Below are positions 53,031-61,801 of a DNA stretch of 64,000 nucleotides, piece after piece. Each line of letters begins with the position of its first letter. Within the stretch, counting starts at the first letter, position 1. Below the pieces are notes generated by a model. That model was not told the origin of the DNA. It searched no databases and saw only the letters and a program-made list of their open reading frames with translations. The stretch is from PRS1 sp965250265. Its GTDB lineage: Bacteria > Bacteroidota > Bacteroidia > Flavobacteriales > Flavobacteriaceae. Location: positions 124,001-188,000 of the forward strand of contig CBDFNO010000013.1 of assembly GCA_965250265.1 (NCBI GenBank). The letters run 5' to 3'. The translations under genes and the position numbers were made by a program.

Positions 53031-53038
53031 CAAAGATA
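53031..53038 (-). promoter_or_regulatory. Candidate -7 element for hpt-adk
   Basis: TATCTTTG on the minus strand, 22 nt ahead of the hpt-adk ATG, matches TAnnTTTG. No TTG is found at the expected upstream spacing, so only one half of the consensus is met. Confidence 0.4.
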
Positions 53039-53084
53039 ATGATTTGATTAAAGATTAACGATTTTTGATTTACGTTTTTAGAAA

Positions 53085-53111
53085 TTGGTTTCATATTTAA
53101 GTGTATTTTTG
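53085..53111 (+). promoter_or_regulatory. Candidate promoter of purKE
   Basis: TTG (53085-53087) and TATTTTTG (53104-53111) are 16 nt apart on the plus strand, close to the 17-19 nt spacing of the Bacteroidota consensus. The -7 element ends 34 nt before the purK ATG. Confidence 0.5.
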
Positions 53112-53145
53112 CATCGAACACATATGAATTATAGTGCAATTGCAA

Positions 53146-54300
53146 ATGAATTACTTTTCTTCCAATTTTAAATTAGGTATTCTTGGTGGTGGACAATTAG
53201 GTAAGATGCTACTCAATGACACTCGAAAATTTGATATTTATACCTGTGTTTTGGACCCTAGTGATGAAGCACCTTGTAAAATTGCTTCAAATGAATTTTA
53301 CCAAGGTGATTTAATGAACTTTGAAACAGTTTACAACTTTGGAAAAAAGGTAGATGTATTAACCATAGAAATAGAAAATGTAAATGTAGATGCTTTAGAA
53401 AAATTAGAAAGAGAAGGTATTAAAGTTTACCCTTCTTCTAAAACATTGAGCATTATTCAAAATAAATCTAAACAGAAATTGTTTTACATAGATCATGATT
53501 TGCCTACAGCTTCATTTTCTCGATTTGCTTACACTTCAGAAATTAAAGATGCTATTTCAAATGGAGGATTAACATTTCCATTTGTCTGGAAAAGTGCTCA
53601 ATTTGGTTATGATGGTACTGGAATTAAAGTTGTACGTTCATTAAAAGACCTTGATTACTTACCAAAAGGAGAGTGCATTACTGAAGAACTTATTGATTTT
53701 AAAAAGGAACTTTCTGTAATAGTAGCTCGAAATGTTTTAGGTGAAACCAAAACATATCCGATTGTTGAAATGGAATTTCATCCTGAAGCCAATCAAGTAG
53801 AGTATGTTATTTGTCCTGCCAGAATTAATGAAGAAGTAGCAAAAAAAGCAAAAACTATAGCTTTGAAAGTGTCAGCCGCATTTAATCATGTTGGATTGAT
53901 AGCTGTAGAAATGTTTCAAACCCACGACGATAAAATTTTAATAAACGAAGTGGCTCCAAGACCACACAATTCTGGTCATCATACTATTGAAACTAGTTAC
54001 ACATCTCAATTTGAACAACATCTTAGAGCTATATTAGATTTACCTCTTGGAAAAACTGATAGTAAAATTGCAGGAATTATGGTAAATTTGGTTGGAGAAG
54101 AAGGCTATAAAGGAGATGTGATTTATAAAAACATTGAAGACATAATGAAAATGGATGGTGTAACACCTCATGTGTATGGAAAAAAGCAAACACGCCCATT
54201 TCGTAAAATGGGGCATGTAACTATCGTAAATAAGAATATTGCTGAAGCACGTAAAATTGCTGAAAACGTAAAAAAAAGAATTAAAGTAATAAGTGAATAA
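53146..54300 (+). CDS. purK: N5-carboxyaminoimidazole ribonucleotide synthase PurK
   Basis: 384 aa from the ATG at 53146 (MNYFSSNFKLGILGGGQLGKM); a GTG four codons upstream is in frame but the ATG fits the family start. ATP-grasp enzyme that makes N5-CAIR from AIR, ATP and bicarbonate. Visible features are GILGGGQLGKML at the N-terminus, FPFVWKSAQFGYDGTGIKVV and NEVAPRPHNSGHHTIE near the active site. purE starts 3 nt after its stop. Confidence 0.95.
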   Translation: MNYFSSNFKLGILGGGQLGKMLLNDTRKFDIYTCVLDPSDEAPCKIASNEFYQGDLMNFETVYNFGKKVDVLTIEIENVNVDALEKLEREGIKVYPSSKTLSIIQNKSKQKLFYIDHDLPTASFSRFAYTSEIKDAISNGGLTFPFVWKSAQFGYDGTGIKVVRSLKDLDYLPKGECITEELIDFKKELSVIVARNVLGETKTYPIVEMEFHPEANQVEYVICPARINEEVAKKAKTIALKVSAAFNHVGLIAVEMFQTHDDKILINEVAPRPHNSGHHTIETSYTSQFEQHLRAILDLPLGKTDSKIAGIMVNLVGEEGYKGDVIYKNIEDIMKMDGVTPHVYGKKQTRPFRKMGHVTIVNKNIAEARKIAENVKKRIKVISE

Positions 54301-54303
54301 GTT

Positions 54304-54789
54304 ATGGCACAAGTAGGAATAATTATGGGAAGTAAAAGTGATCTTCCTGTGATGCAAGACGCTATTGATATTTTAAAAGGTTTTGATATTGATGTAGAAG
54401 TAGATATAGTTTCTGCACATAGAACTCCAGAAAAAATGTTCGATTATGGTAAAAATGCTCACAAAAGCGGCATAAAAGTTATTATTGCTGGAGCAGGTGG
54501 TGCTGCGCATTTACCAGGAATGATCGCATCATTGTCTCCACTGCCAGTTATTGGAGTTCCTGTAAAATCTAGTAATTCTATTGATGGTTGGGATTCTATT
54601 CTTTCTATTTTACAAATGCCTGGAGGTGTTCCTGTTGCAACTGTTGCGCTTAATGGTGCAAAAAATGCTGGTATTTTGGCAGCCCAAATTATAGGCACTT
54701 CCAACACTTCTGTTCAAGATAAAGTCTTAATCTATAAAGAAGGATTGAAAACTAAAGTAATAGAAAGTTCAAAAGGGACAAAAAAATAA
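54304..54789 (+). CDS. purE: N5-CAIR mutase PurE
   Basis: 161 aa, class I PurE. It converts N5-CAIR to CAIR, the step after PurK. Conserved IIMGSKSDLPVMQDA, VSAHRTPEKM with the active-site His, AGAGGAAHLPGMIAS and GWDSILSILQMPGGVPV are all seen. The pair purKE marks this organism as using the two-step bacterial route. A terminator overlaps its stop codon. Confidence 0.96.
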   Translation: MAQVGIIMGSKSDLPVMQDAIDILKGFDIDVEVDIVSAHRTPEKMFDYGKNAHKSGIKVIIAGAGGAAHLPGMIASLSPLPVIGVPVKSSNSIDGWDSILSILQMPGGVPVATVALNGAKNAGILAAQIIGTSNTSVQDKVLIYKEGLKTKVIESSKGTKK

Positions 54790-54812
54790 AACCTCGAAAG
54801 AATCGAGGTTTT
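54788..54812 (+). terminator. Intrinsic terminator of purKE
   Basis: AAAACCTCGA (54788-54797) pairs perfectly with TCGAGGTTTT (54803-54812) around a 5-nt loop and begins in the purE stop codon. The 3' arm ends in four T. The remaining spacer to 55010 is A/T-rich, with only a small 6-bp hairpin at 54838-54852 and no gene. Confidence 0.8.
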
Positions 54813-55010
54813 AAAATTGCTATTAATCAATTTTCTTTAGAGTAATACTCTATGAAAAATCATTGCCGAATGTAATAAAAAATTAATAATTGAATAACCA
54901 ATAATTAATAATTATCATAAAATCAATTAATTAGGAAGAAAAGACTTACATAAGTAAAAGTAATGTAGTATAAACATTAAGATTTCTTTAAAAAACCCCT
55001 TACAATTAAA

Positions 55011-57041
55011 ATGAATATATTAAATAGCTCTTTTTGTACACCTTACAATACTGCTCCTTTTTCTAAAATAAAAAATAAAGACTTCCTTCCTGCTTTTATA
55101 AAAGCTATTAAAAATACAAAAGCAGAGATTGATGCTATTTCAAATAATTCTGAAGCACCAAATTTTAATAACACTCTTGAAGCTTTAGATTTTTCAGGAG
55201 AACAATTAGATAGGATTTCGAGTATTTTCTTCAACTTAAACTCCGCCGAAACAAATGATGAGATTCAAAAAATAGCACAAGATGTTTCGCCATTATTATC
55301 TGAATTTAGTAACGACATTGCTTTAAACGAAAAATTGTTTAAACGTGTAAAAGCAGTTTATAATTCTAAAGATAGTTTAAGTTTAACCGAAGAGCAAATG
55401 ACATTACTTGATAAAAAGTATAAAAGCTTTTCAAGAAATGGTGCTAACTTAACCAAAGATAAAAAACTTAAATTAAGAGAGATAGATGCAGCATTGAGTA
55501 AACTCAAACTTAACTTTGGTGAAAATGTATTAGCAGAAACCAATAAATTTGAAATGCTAATTACAAATAAAAAAGATTTGTCTGGTTTACCAGAAGGTGC
55601 TAAAGAAGCTGCAAAACAACTCGCAGAATCTAAAAATAGAAAAGGTTGGCTTATTACTTTGGACTACCCAAGCTATATTCCTTTTATGACATATGCAGAT
55701 AATCGAGAATTGCGTAAAAAACTATCAATATCATTTGGAAGTAAATCTTTTAAAAATGATGAGCTTGACAATCAAGATATCTTACTTAAAATTGTGAACC
55801 TTCGTTATAAGCGAGCATCTCTTTTAGGCTATAATTCCCATTCGCATTTTGTCCTTGAAGAACGTATGGCAGAAACACCAGAAAAAGTTTCAGAATTTCT
55901 AAATGAACTTCTTGAAAAAGCAAAACCAGCAGCCGAACAAGAATTTGCTACCCTTGAGAAATTTGCAAAAGACATAGATAGTATTGATAGACTAGAAAAA
56001 TGGGATTCAGCATATTTTTCAGAAAAGCTAAAGCAAAGACTATTCAATTTTGATGACGAACAACTTAGGCCATACTTTAAATTAGAAAATGTTATTAATG
56101 GTGTCTTTACAGTTGCAAGTAAATTGTATGATTTAAATTTTGAAGAGATTAATAATATTGACAAGTATCATGAAGATATTTTAACCTATAAAGTAACAAA
56201 TGAAAAGGATGAATTAGTTTCAATTTTTTATGCTGATTTCTTTCCAAGAGAAGGAAAACGTAATGGCGCTTGGATGACATCTTTTAAACCTCAATATAAA
56301 AAAAACGACATAAATCAAAGACCTCATATATCTATAGTTTGTAACTTTACTAAACCAACAAAAAGCAAACCTTCATTGTTAACTTTTAATGAAGTTACCA
56401 CCTTATTCCATGAGTTTGGTCATGCGCTTCATGGTATGTTAGCAAATACAACATATCCAAGTTTATCTGGTACAAGTGTTTCTTGGGATTTTGTTGAATT
56501 GCCAAGTCAGGTTTTAGAAAATTGGTGTTATGAAAAAGAAGCATTAGAATTATTTGCTAAACACTATGAAACTGAAGAAGTAATTCCTATGGATTTAATT
56601 AATAAAATTAAAGCGTCATCAACCTTTCATGAAGGTATGCAAACTTTACGCCAGTTAAGTTTAGGACTTTTAGATATGAGTTGGCATGGAGAAGAATCAT
56701 CTAAAATAAAAGATGTAAAGACACACGAATCTATCGCTTTTAAAAAAACACAACTTTACCCAGATGTTGTTAAAAACTGTACGAGTACGTCATTTTCTCA
56801 TATTTTTCAAGGCGGTTATTCCTCTGGTTATTATAGTTATAAATGGGCAGAAGTTTTAGATGCTGATGCATTTGAATGTTTTTATGAAAATGGTATCTTT
56901 AATAAAGAGATTGCATCAAAATTTAAAGATAACGTCCTCTCACAGGGAGGAACTGAAAACCCAATGATACTCTACAAACGTTTTAGGGGAAAAGAACCAA
57001 AACCTGAAGCATTGCTCAAGAGAGCTGGATTGATTAAGTAA
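55011..57041 (+). CDS. M3-family zinc metallopeptidase (Dcp/oligopeptidase A type)
   Basis: 676 aa. The thermolysin-like zinc motif is HEFGH at residues 467-471 (TLFHEFGHALHGML), with downstream glutamate in the conserved WDFVELPSQVLENW. Full-length for peptidyl-dipeptidase Dcp/oligopeptidase A, which degrade short peptides. No signal peptide is seen, so it is probably cytosolic. Single plus-strand gene between purKE and the sigma factor. Confidence 0.93.
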   Translation: MNILNSSFCTPYNTAPFSKIKNKDFLPAFIKAIKNTKAEIDAISNNSEAPNFNNTLEALDFSGEQLDRISSIFFNLNSAETNDEIQKIAQDVSPLLSEFSNDIALNEKLFKRVKAVYNSKDSLSLTEEQMTLLDKKYKSFSRNGANLTKDKKLKLREIDAALSKLKLNFGENVLAETNKFEMLITNKKDLSGLPEGAKEAAKQLAESKNRKGWLITLDYPSYIPFMTYADNRELRKKLSISFGSKSFKNDELDNQDILLKIVNLRYKRASLLGYNSHSHFVLEERMAETPEKVSEFLNELLEKAKPAAEQEFATLEKFAKDIDSIDRLEKWDSAYFSEKLKQRLFNFDDEQLRPYFKLENVINGVFTVASKLYDLNFEEINNIDKYHEDILTYKVTNEKDELVSIFYADFFPREGKRNGAWMTSFKPQYKKNDINQRPHISIVCNFTKPTKSKPSLLTFNEVTTLFHEFGHALHGMLANTTYPSLSGTSVSWDFVELPSQVLENWCYEKEALELFAKHYETEEVIPMDLINKIKASSTFHEGMQTLRQLSLGLLDMSWHGEESSKIKDVKTHESIAFKKTQLYPDVVKNCTSTSFSHIFQGGYSSGYYSYKWAEVLDADAFECFYENGIFNKEIASKFKDNVLSQGGTENPMILYKRFRGKEPKPEALLKRAGLIK

Positions 57042-57065
57042 TATAAATATTTAAAATATTTACCC

Positions 57066-57073
57066 TATTTTTG
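57066..57073 (+). promoter_or_regulatory. Candidate -7 element for the ECF sigma factor
   Basis: TATTTTTG matches TAnnTTTG and lies 26 nt before the ATG at 57100. No TTG at the proper distance is present. If this were an autoregulated ECF promoter the sequence would differ, so it more likely reflects sigma-A. Confidence 0.35.
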
Positions 57074-57099
57074 AAACTGTAAAATGCAACCATTTATAA

Positions 57100-57654
57100 A
57101 TGCCAAATCACCTAATAGATCCTAACAAATGGATAGACTTATATTCCGATTATCTATTCAATTATACTATAACTAGAGTTAGAGACAGAGATACTGCTCA
57201 AGATTTGGTGCAGGATACTTTTTTTGCTGGGTTAAAATCTATGAAAAATTTTAAGGGTGAAGCCAGTGAGCGTACTTGGCTTATTTCTATTTTGAAACGA
57301 AAAATCATAGACTATTATAGAAAAATAAATTCTAAAAAAGGTAAAGCTGAAGTACGAATTAACTACAATAGTGCCTCTGAAGACGAAGGCGATTGGCTAG
57401 AAGAACGTGTTAGGGATCCTTATGATAAGACAGCAGAAAATAACCTTGAAAATACAGAATTAGGCTTGGCAATTCATAATTGTATTGATAAATTACCTGA
57501 AAAACAAGCACAAGTTTTTAAAATGAAGACCATTTTAAACTATGAGACTGAAGCTATTTGTAATGAATTAAATATTACAGCGTCTAATCTTTGGGTAATT
57601 ATACATAGAGCAAGAATAACTGTCGCTGCATGTCTAGAAAAAAATTGGTTTTAA
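57100..57654 (+). CDS. ECF-type sigma-70 family RNA polymerase sigma factor
   Basis: 184 aa. Region 2 (DYLFNYTITRVRDRDTAQDLVQDTFFAGLKSM) with the -10-recognition part ERTWLISILKRKIIDYYRK is followed by region 4 (LPEKQAQVFKMKTILNYETEAICNELNITASNLWVIIHRAR), a typical helix-turn-helix. It lacks a region 1, so it is an ECF/group-4 factor. The target regulon is not visible. The short ZAS-motif protein starts 6 nt downstream and is its likely regulator. Confidence 0.92.
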   Translation: MPNHLIDPNKWIDLYSDYLFNYTITRVRDRDTAQDLVQDTFFAGLKSMKNFKGEASERTWLISILKRKIIDYYRKINSKKGKAEVRINYNSASEDEGDWLEERVRDPYDKTAENNLENTELGLAIHNCIDKLPEKQAQVFKMKTILNYETEAICNELNITASNLWVIIHRARITVAACLEKNWF

Positions 57655-57660
57655 ATTTAA

Positions 57661-57927
57661 ATGATGAATAAAAACAATAAAGTATTTATTTCGTGTGATA
57701 ACGCAAACCACAATTGTGACAAATCACAATATAATGAAGCTAGTATTTGGGAAAAAATTAAGCTCAATATTCATTTATTATATTGCAGAGCCTGTAGAGG
57801 ATATTCTAGTAACAATGCCAAACTCTCCAAAGTAATTAATAAATCAAAGGTTAATTGTTTAGAGTTAAAAGATAAACAAGAAATGAAAGATTGTTTTGAA
57901 AGAGAGCTAAAACAATATCAACAATAA
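57661..57927 (+). CDS. Small ZAS-motif protein, likely soluble anti-sigma factor
   Basis: 88 aa. It carries H38-x3-C42-x2-C45 (HLLYCRAC), the zinc-binding anti-sigma signature, plus Cys12 and Cys19 near the N-terminus and a charged C-terminal helix (KQEMKDCFERELKQYQQ). There is no membrane segment, so it would act as a soluble redox- or zinc-sensitive inhibitor. It is coupled to the sigma gene and ends 21 nt inside the convergent UbiA-like gene. The role is inferred from motif and position. Confidence 0.72.
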   Translation: MMNKNNKVFISCDNANHNCDKSQYNEASIWEKIKLNIHLLYCRACRGYSSNNAKLSKVINKSKVNCLELKDKQEMKDCFERELKQYQQ

Positions 57928-58734
57928 CCATAGAATAGGGATGCCTTCTACCCAAAAAGAGCTATAATATTTACTTTTATTTTCTTGAGAAAAGACTAAA
58001 AACAAAAGAGCTATACAAGTAACTATAGTTAAAATTATTATTCTATTCGAATTAATATTATCTTTTAAAAATTCTGAAAATAAAAATACAAGTAACAATA
58101 ACAATCCTATAGCTTTAGTTTTTTTTACACCTATTTGTTGTGGAATTGTAGATAGTTTAATACTATCGAATTGTAAGTCTCTTATTTCAAAAGGAAGCGT
58201 AAGCACTATTACAAAAACAAAACGCTGTAAGGTCACAATAAATACATCAATATTAATATTATAATTATTATTCACTAATGGAAGAAATACGGTAACTCCA
58301 GCCCAAACCAGAGCAATAATATATACTTTTAATCCACTTATATTCCTTAAATTCTGATTACTATCAACATACCATTTTTTAGGTAAAAAAGGCATCGCAT
58401 ACAAAAAAGTAATGACTCCAAAACCCGTAATGTAAAGCAAGGTTTTAATTTGTAATTGTAAAGCGTAATAACAAAATAAAATAAAGCAAATCAAGGAGAA
58501 TATTTGGATTACTTTAAGCCAATTTGCTAATCTTCTATGATGCCATTTTGCGATACCAAAATATTTTACAAAATTATAACCTGTGATAGAAGCATAAAAA
58601 ATAAAAAATAGTACATCCTTGTCATAAGAAATATCAAACTCTATAAGTGTTATCCAAGACAATGACAACACAGCAAAAGCCACATGTATACTACTATTTA
58701 TATAAAAATCTAGTGCTTGTTTCAAAAAACGCAT
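57907..58734 (-). CDS. UbiA-like polytopic membrane protein
   Basis: 275 aa with eight to nine hydrophobic helices. A segment EIRDLQFDSIKLSTIPQQIGVKKTKAIG resembles the second aspartate-rich motif (DxxxD) and following loop of UbiA prenyltransferases. The first motif region reads GYNFVKYFGIAK and lacks the usual aspartates. It may therefore be an inactive or divergent relative. It is divergent from gcvP and convergent with the sigma/anti-sigma pair. Confidence 0.7.
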   Translation of the reverse strand: MRFLKQALDFYINSSIHVAFAVLSLSWITLIEFDISYDKDVLFFIFYASITGYNFVKYFGIAKWHHRRLANWLKVIQIFSLICFILFCYYALQLQIKTLLYITGFGVITFLYAMPFLPKKWYVDSNQNLRNISGLKVYIIALVWAGVTVFLPLVNNNYNINIDVFIVTLQRFVFVIVLTLPFEIRDLQFDSIKLSTIPQQIGVKKTKAIGLLLLLVFLFSEFLKDNINSNRIIILTIVTCIALLFLVFSQENKSKYYSSFWVEGIPILWLLLILF

Positions 58735-58819
58735 ATTACAAAAATAGTTAAACTGTCAATAACCTATATATTTGGTTAAAACTTTCAATATTGGTAGATT
58801 AAAAACGTTAATATTTGTG

Positions 58820-58827
58820 TAATTTTG
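58820..58827 (+). promoter_or_regulatory. Candidate -7 element for gcvP
   Basis: TAATTTTG matches TAnnTTTG, 22 nt before the gcvP ATG; a second match (TATATTTG, 58767-58774) lies further up. Neither has a well-spaced TTG. No glycine riboswitch is apparent in this 115-nt spacer. Confidence 0.35.
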
Positions 58828-58849
58828 GGCATCAAAAAAATAATAAGGA

Positions 58850-61699
58850 ATGAATACAAATTCTTTCGCACTACGCCATATTGGTCCTCGAGAAGATGAT
58901 CATAAAGAGATGCTTGAAACTATTGGAGCTGATACTTTAGAACAACTTATTTACGAAACAATACCTAATAATATTAAGTTAGATAAGAGTTTAAATTTAG
59001 ATAAGGCTATGAGTGAACAGGAGTACCTAACTCATATTCAGGATTTAGCTTCAAAAAACAAGGTTTTTAAATCTTATATTGGTTTAGGATATCATCCTAC
59101 CAACCTTCCTGCAGTAATTCAACGAAATATTCTTGAAAATCCAGGTTGGTACACTGCATATACACCATACCAAGCAGAAATCGCTCAAGGCCGACTTGAA
59201 GCCCTTTTAAATTATCAAACCATGATAATTGACCTCACAGGTATGGAACTTGCTAATGCATCTCTTTTAGACGAAAGTACTGCAGCTGCTGAAGCTATGG
59301 CGTTATTGTTTGCCGTTCGAGAAAGAGCGCAAAAAAAAAATGAAATTGTAAAATTCTTTGTTTCTGAAGAAGTCTTGCCACAAACTTTATCATTATTACA
59401 AACAAGAGCAATTCCGTTTGGTATAGAACTTGAAATTGGAAACCATGAAACATTCGGTTTTTCATCAGAATTCTATGGCGCTTTATTACAATATCCTGAT
59501 AAGTCTGGTCAAGTTCATGACATCTCAAGTTTTATTTCAAAGGCTAACAATGCTGAAATAAAAGTTGCTGTTGCTGCTGATATATTAAGTTTAGTAAAAT
59601 TAGAAGCTCCTGGTAAATTTGGAGCAGATGTTGTTGTTGGTACTACACAGCGCTTTGGAATTCCAATGGGTTATGGAGGTCCTCATGCTGCATTTTTTGC
59701 TACTAAAGAAGCCTATAAAAGAAATATTCCTGGTCGTATTATTGGTGTAACAAAAGACACAAACGGCAATCGTGCACTTCGAATGGCACTTCAAACTCGT
59801 GAACAACATATTAAACGTGATAAAGCAACATCTAATATTTGTACAGCTCAAGTATTGTTAGCTGTTATGGCTGGAATGTATGCTGTTTATCATGGCCCAA
59901 AAGGATTGCAATATATAGCTGATAAAGTTCATAACGCAACCTCAACTTTATCTGAAAATTTAGAGCAATTAGGTTTACACCAAACCAATACGTCTTATTT
60001 TGATACCATTCAAATTAAAACTGATGCTTCAAAAGTTAAAACTATTGCTGAAGCTAATGAGGTTAATTTTTATTATCCAGATTCAGAAACAGTTACGATT
60101 TCTATAAATGAAACTACCTCTCTTCAGGATATTAATGATATAGTTTCAATTTTTGCTCAAGCAACAGGAAAAGATGCTATATCAATTTCATCTATTGAAG
60201 AAAGTGATAATATCAATAAAACGGTTAAAAGAACAGCTCCATTTTTAGATAATGATATTTTTAACACCTATCATTCTGAAACTGAACTTATGCGTTATAT
60301 AAAATCGTTAGAACGTAAAGATTTATCATTAAATCATTCTATGATTTCTTTAGGTTCTTGTACAATGAAGCTTAATGCTGCTGCCGAAATGTTACCTTTA
60401 AGCTGGGCGAATTGGGGAAACATTCATCCATTTGCACCTAAAGATCAAGTCGAAGGTTATCAATACGTAATGAAAAAACTGGAAGATCAGCTCACAGAAA
60501 TTACTGGTTTTGCTGGCACATCATTACAACCAAATTCTGGAGCTCAAGGTGAGTTTGCTGGACTCATGGTAATTAAAGCATATCATGAATCTCATAATGA
60601 AGGACATAGAAATATTTGTTTAATTCCGTCATCTGCTCATGGTACTAATCCTGCAAGTGCTGTTATGGCAGGAATGAAAGTAGTTGTAACTAAATCTACC
60701 GAAGAAGGAAATATAGATGTTAATGACCTAAAAGAAAAAGCACTTCTACATAAAGATAATCTTGCAGCATTAATGGTAACATATCCATCAACACATGGTG
60801 TGTTTGAATCTGCCATAAAAGATATTACTCAAATAATACACAATAATGGTGGTCAAGTTTATATGGATGGAGCTAATATGAATGCACAAGTAGGATTAAC
60901 GAATCCTGGTAATATTGGTGCCGATGTTTGTCATCTTAACTTACATAAAACATTCGCAATTCCACATGGTGGAGGTGGTCCAGGTGTTGGTCCAATTTGT
61001 GTTGCAGAACAATTAGTGCCTTTCCTTCCTGGAAATCCAGTAATTGAAGTTGGTGGAGAAAATGCCATTACGGCTATTTCGGCTGCACCTTATGGCTCGG
61101 CTTTAGTTTGTTTGATTTCTTATGGATATATCTGTATGCTTGGAGCTGATGGCCTAACTGATTCGACAAAAATTGCTATATTAAATGCTAATTATATTAA
61201 AGAGCGTTTACAAGGTCATTTCGATACTTTATATTCGGGAGAGCAAGGTCGTGCTGCGCATGAAATGATTGTAGATTGTAGACCATTTAAAGAAAATGGT
61301 ATTGAAGTATCTGATATTGCAAAGCGATTAATGGACTATGGATTTCATGCACCAACAGTATCTTTTCCAGTTGCAGGAACATTAATGATTGAACCTACAG
61401 AAAGTGAAAATAAAGCCGAATTAGATCGTTTTTGTGATGCAATGATTTCTATTAGACAAGAAATTAAAAGTGCTTTAAAAGATGAATCTAATAATGTTCT
61501 AAAAAACTCACCACATACTTTAGCTATGCTTACTGCTAACGAATGGGATTTTCCTTATACCAGAGAGGAAGCAGCATTTCCATTAGAATATGTAAATAAC
61601 AACAAGTTTTGGCCTAGTGTAAGGCGTGTAGATGATGCCTATGGTGATAGAAATTTAATATGTTCTTGTGCTCCTATTGAGGATTTTATGGAAGTATAA
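58850..61699 (+). CDS. gcvP: Glycine dehydrogenase (decarboxylating), P protein of the glycine cleavage system
   Basis: 949 aa, the fused single-chain P protein. It decarboxylates glycine using pyridoxal phosphate and passes the aminomethyl group to lipoyl-H protein. The PLP lysine is Lys700 in HLNLHKTF, followed by the glycine-rich IPHGGGGPGVGP. The N-terminal FALRHIGPREDDHKEML and the mid-protein SMISLGSCTMKLNAAAEM are conserved. The H, T and L protein genes are not in this window. Three genes of another pathway follow after 102 nt. Confidence 0.97.
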   Translation: MNTNSFALRHIGPREDDHKEMLETIGADTLEQLIYETIPNNIKLDKSLNLDKAMSEQEYLTHIQDLASKNKVFKSYIGLGYHPTNLPAVIQRNILENPGWYTAYTPYQAEIAQGRLEALLNYQTMIIDLTGMELANASLLDESTAAAEAMALLFAVRERAQKKNEIVKFFVSEEVLPQTLSLLQTRAIPFGIELEIGNHETFGFSSEFYGALLQYPDKSGQVHDISSFISKANNAEIKVAVAADILSLVKLEAPGKFGADVVVGTTQRFGIPMGYGGPHAAFFATKEAYKRNIPGRIIGVTKDTNGNRALRMALQTREQHIKRDKATSNICTAQVLLAVMAGMYAVYHGPKGLQYIADKVHNATSTLSENLEQLGLHQTNTSYFDTIQIKTDASKVKTIAEANEVNFYYPDSETVTISINETTSLQDINDIVSIFAQATGKDAISISSIEESDNINKTVKRTAPFLDNDIFNTYHSETELMRYIKSLERKDLSLNHSMISLGSCTMKLNAAAEMLPLSWANWGNIHPFAPKDQVEGYQYVMKKLEDQLTEITGFAGTSLQPNSGAQGEFAGLMVIKAYHESHNEGHRNICLIPSSAHGTNPASAVMAGMKVVVTKSTEEGNIDVNDLKEKALLHKDNLAALMVTYPSTHGVFESAIKDITQIIHNNGGQVYMDGANMNAQVGLTNPGNIGADVCHLNLHKTFAIPHGGGGPGVGPICVAEQLVPFLPGNPVIEVGGENAITAISAAPYGSALVCLISYGYICMLGADGLTDSTKIAILNANYIKERLQGHFDTLYSGEQGRAAHEMIVDCRPFKENGIEVSDIAKRLMDYGFHAPTVSFPVAGTLMIEPTESENKAELDRFCDAMISIRQEIKSALKDESNNVLKNSPHTLAMLTANEWDFPYTREEAAFPLEYVNNNKFWPSVRRVDDAYGDRNLICSCAPIEDFMEV

Positions 61700-61801
61700 A
61701 CAACTTTGAACATCGTAAAATAAAACAAAATTAAATTTGCTTTTAATTATTAGGAACTATATTCGTTACTTTGCAAATATCTAAAGATAAATATTCTTTT
61801 T

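Noticed and set aside
54853..55010. A/T-rich repeats (AATTAATAATT-type) before the M3 peptidase
   Set aside because: They are low-complexity sequence of the kind expected by chance in this base composition.
58735..58849. A glycine riboswitch upstream of gcvP
   Set aside because: The spacer is too short and shows none of the conserved paired glycine-aptamer structure; only A/T-rich sequence and a weak AACC/GGTT hairpin are seen.
61766..61773. TTACTTTG ahead of the ketoacyl synthase gene as a promoter
   Set aside because: The second base deviates from TAnnTTTG and no upstream TTG lies at a usable distance, so it is mentioned only in the gene entry.
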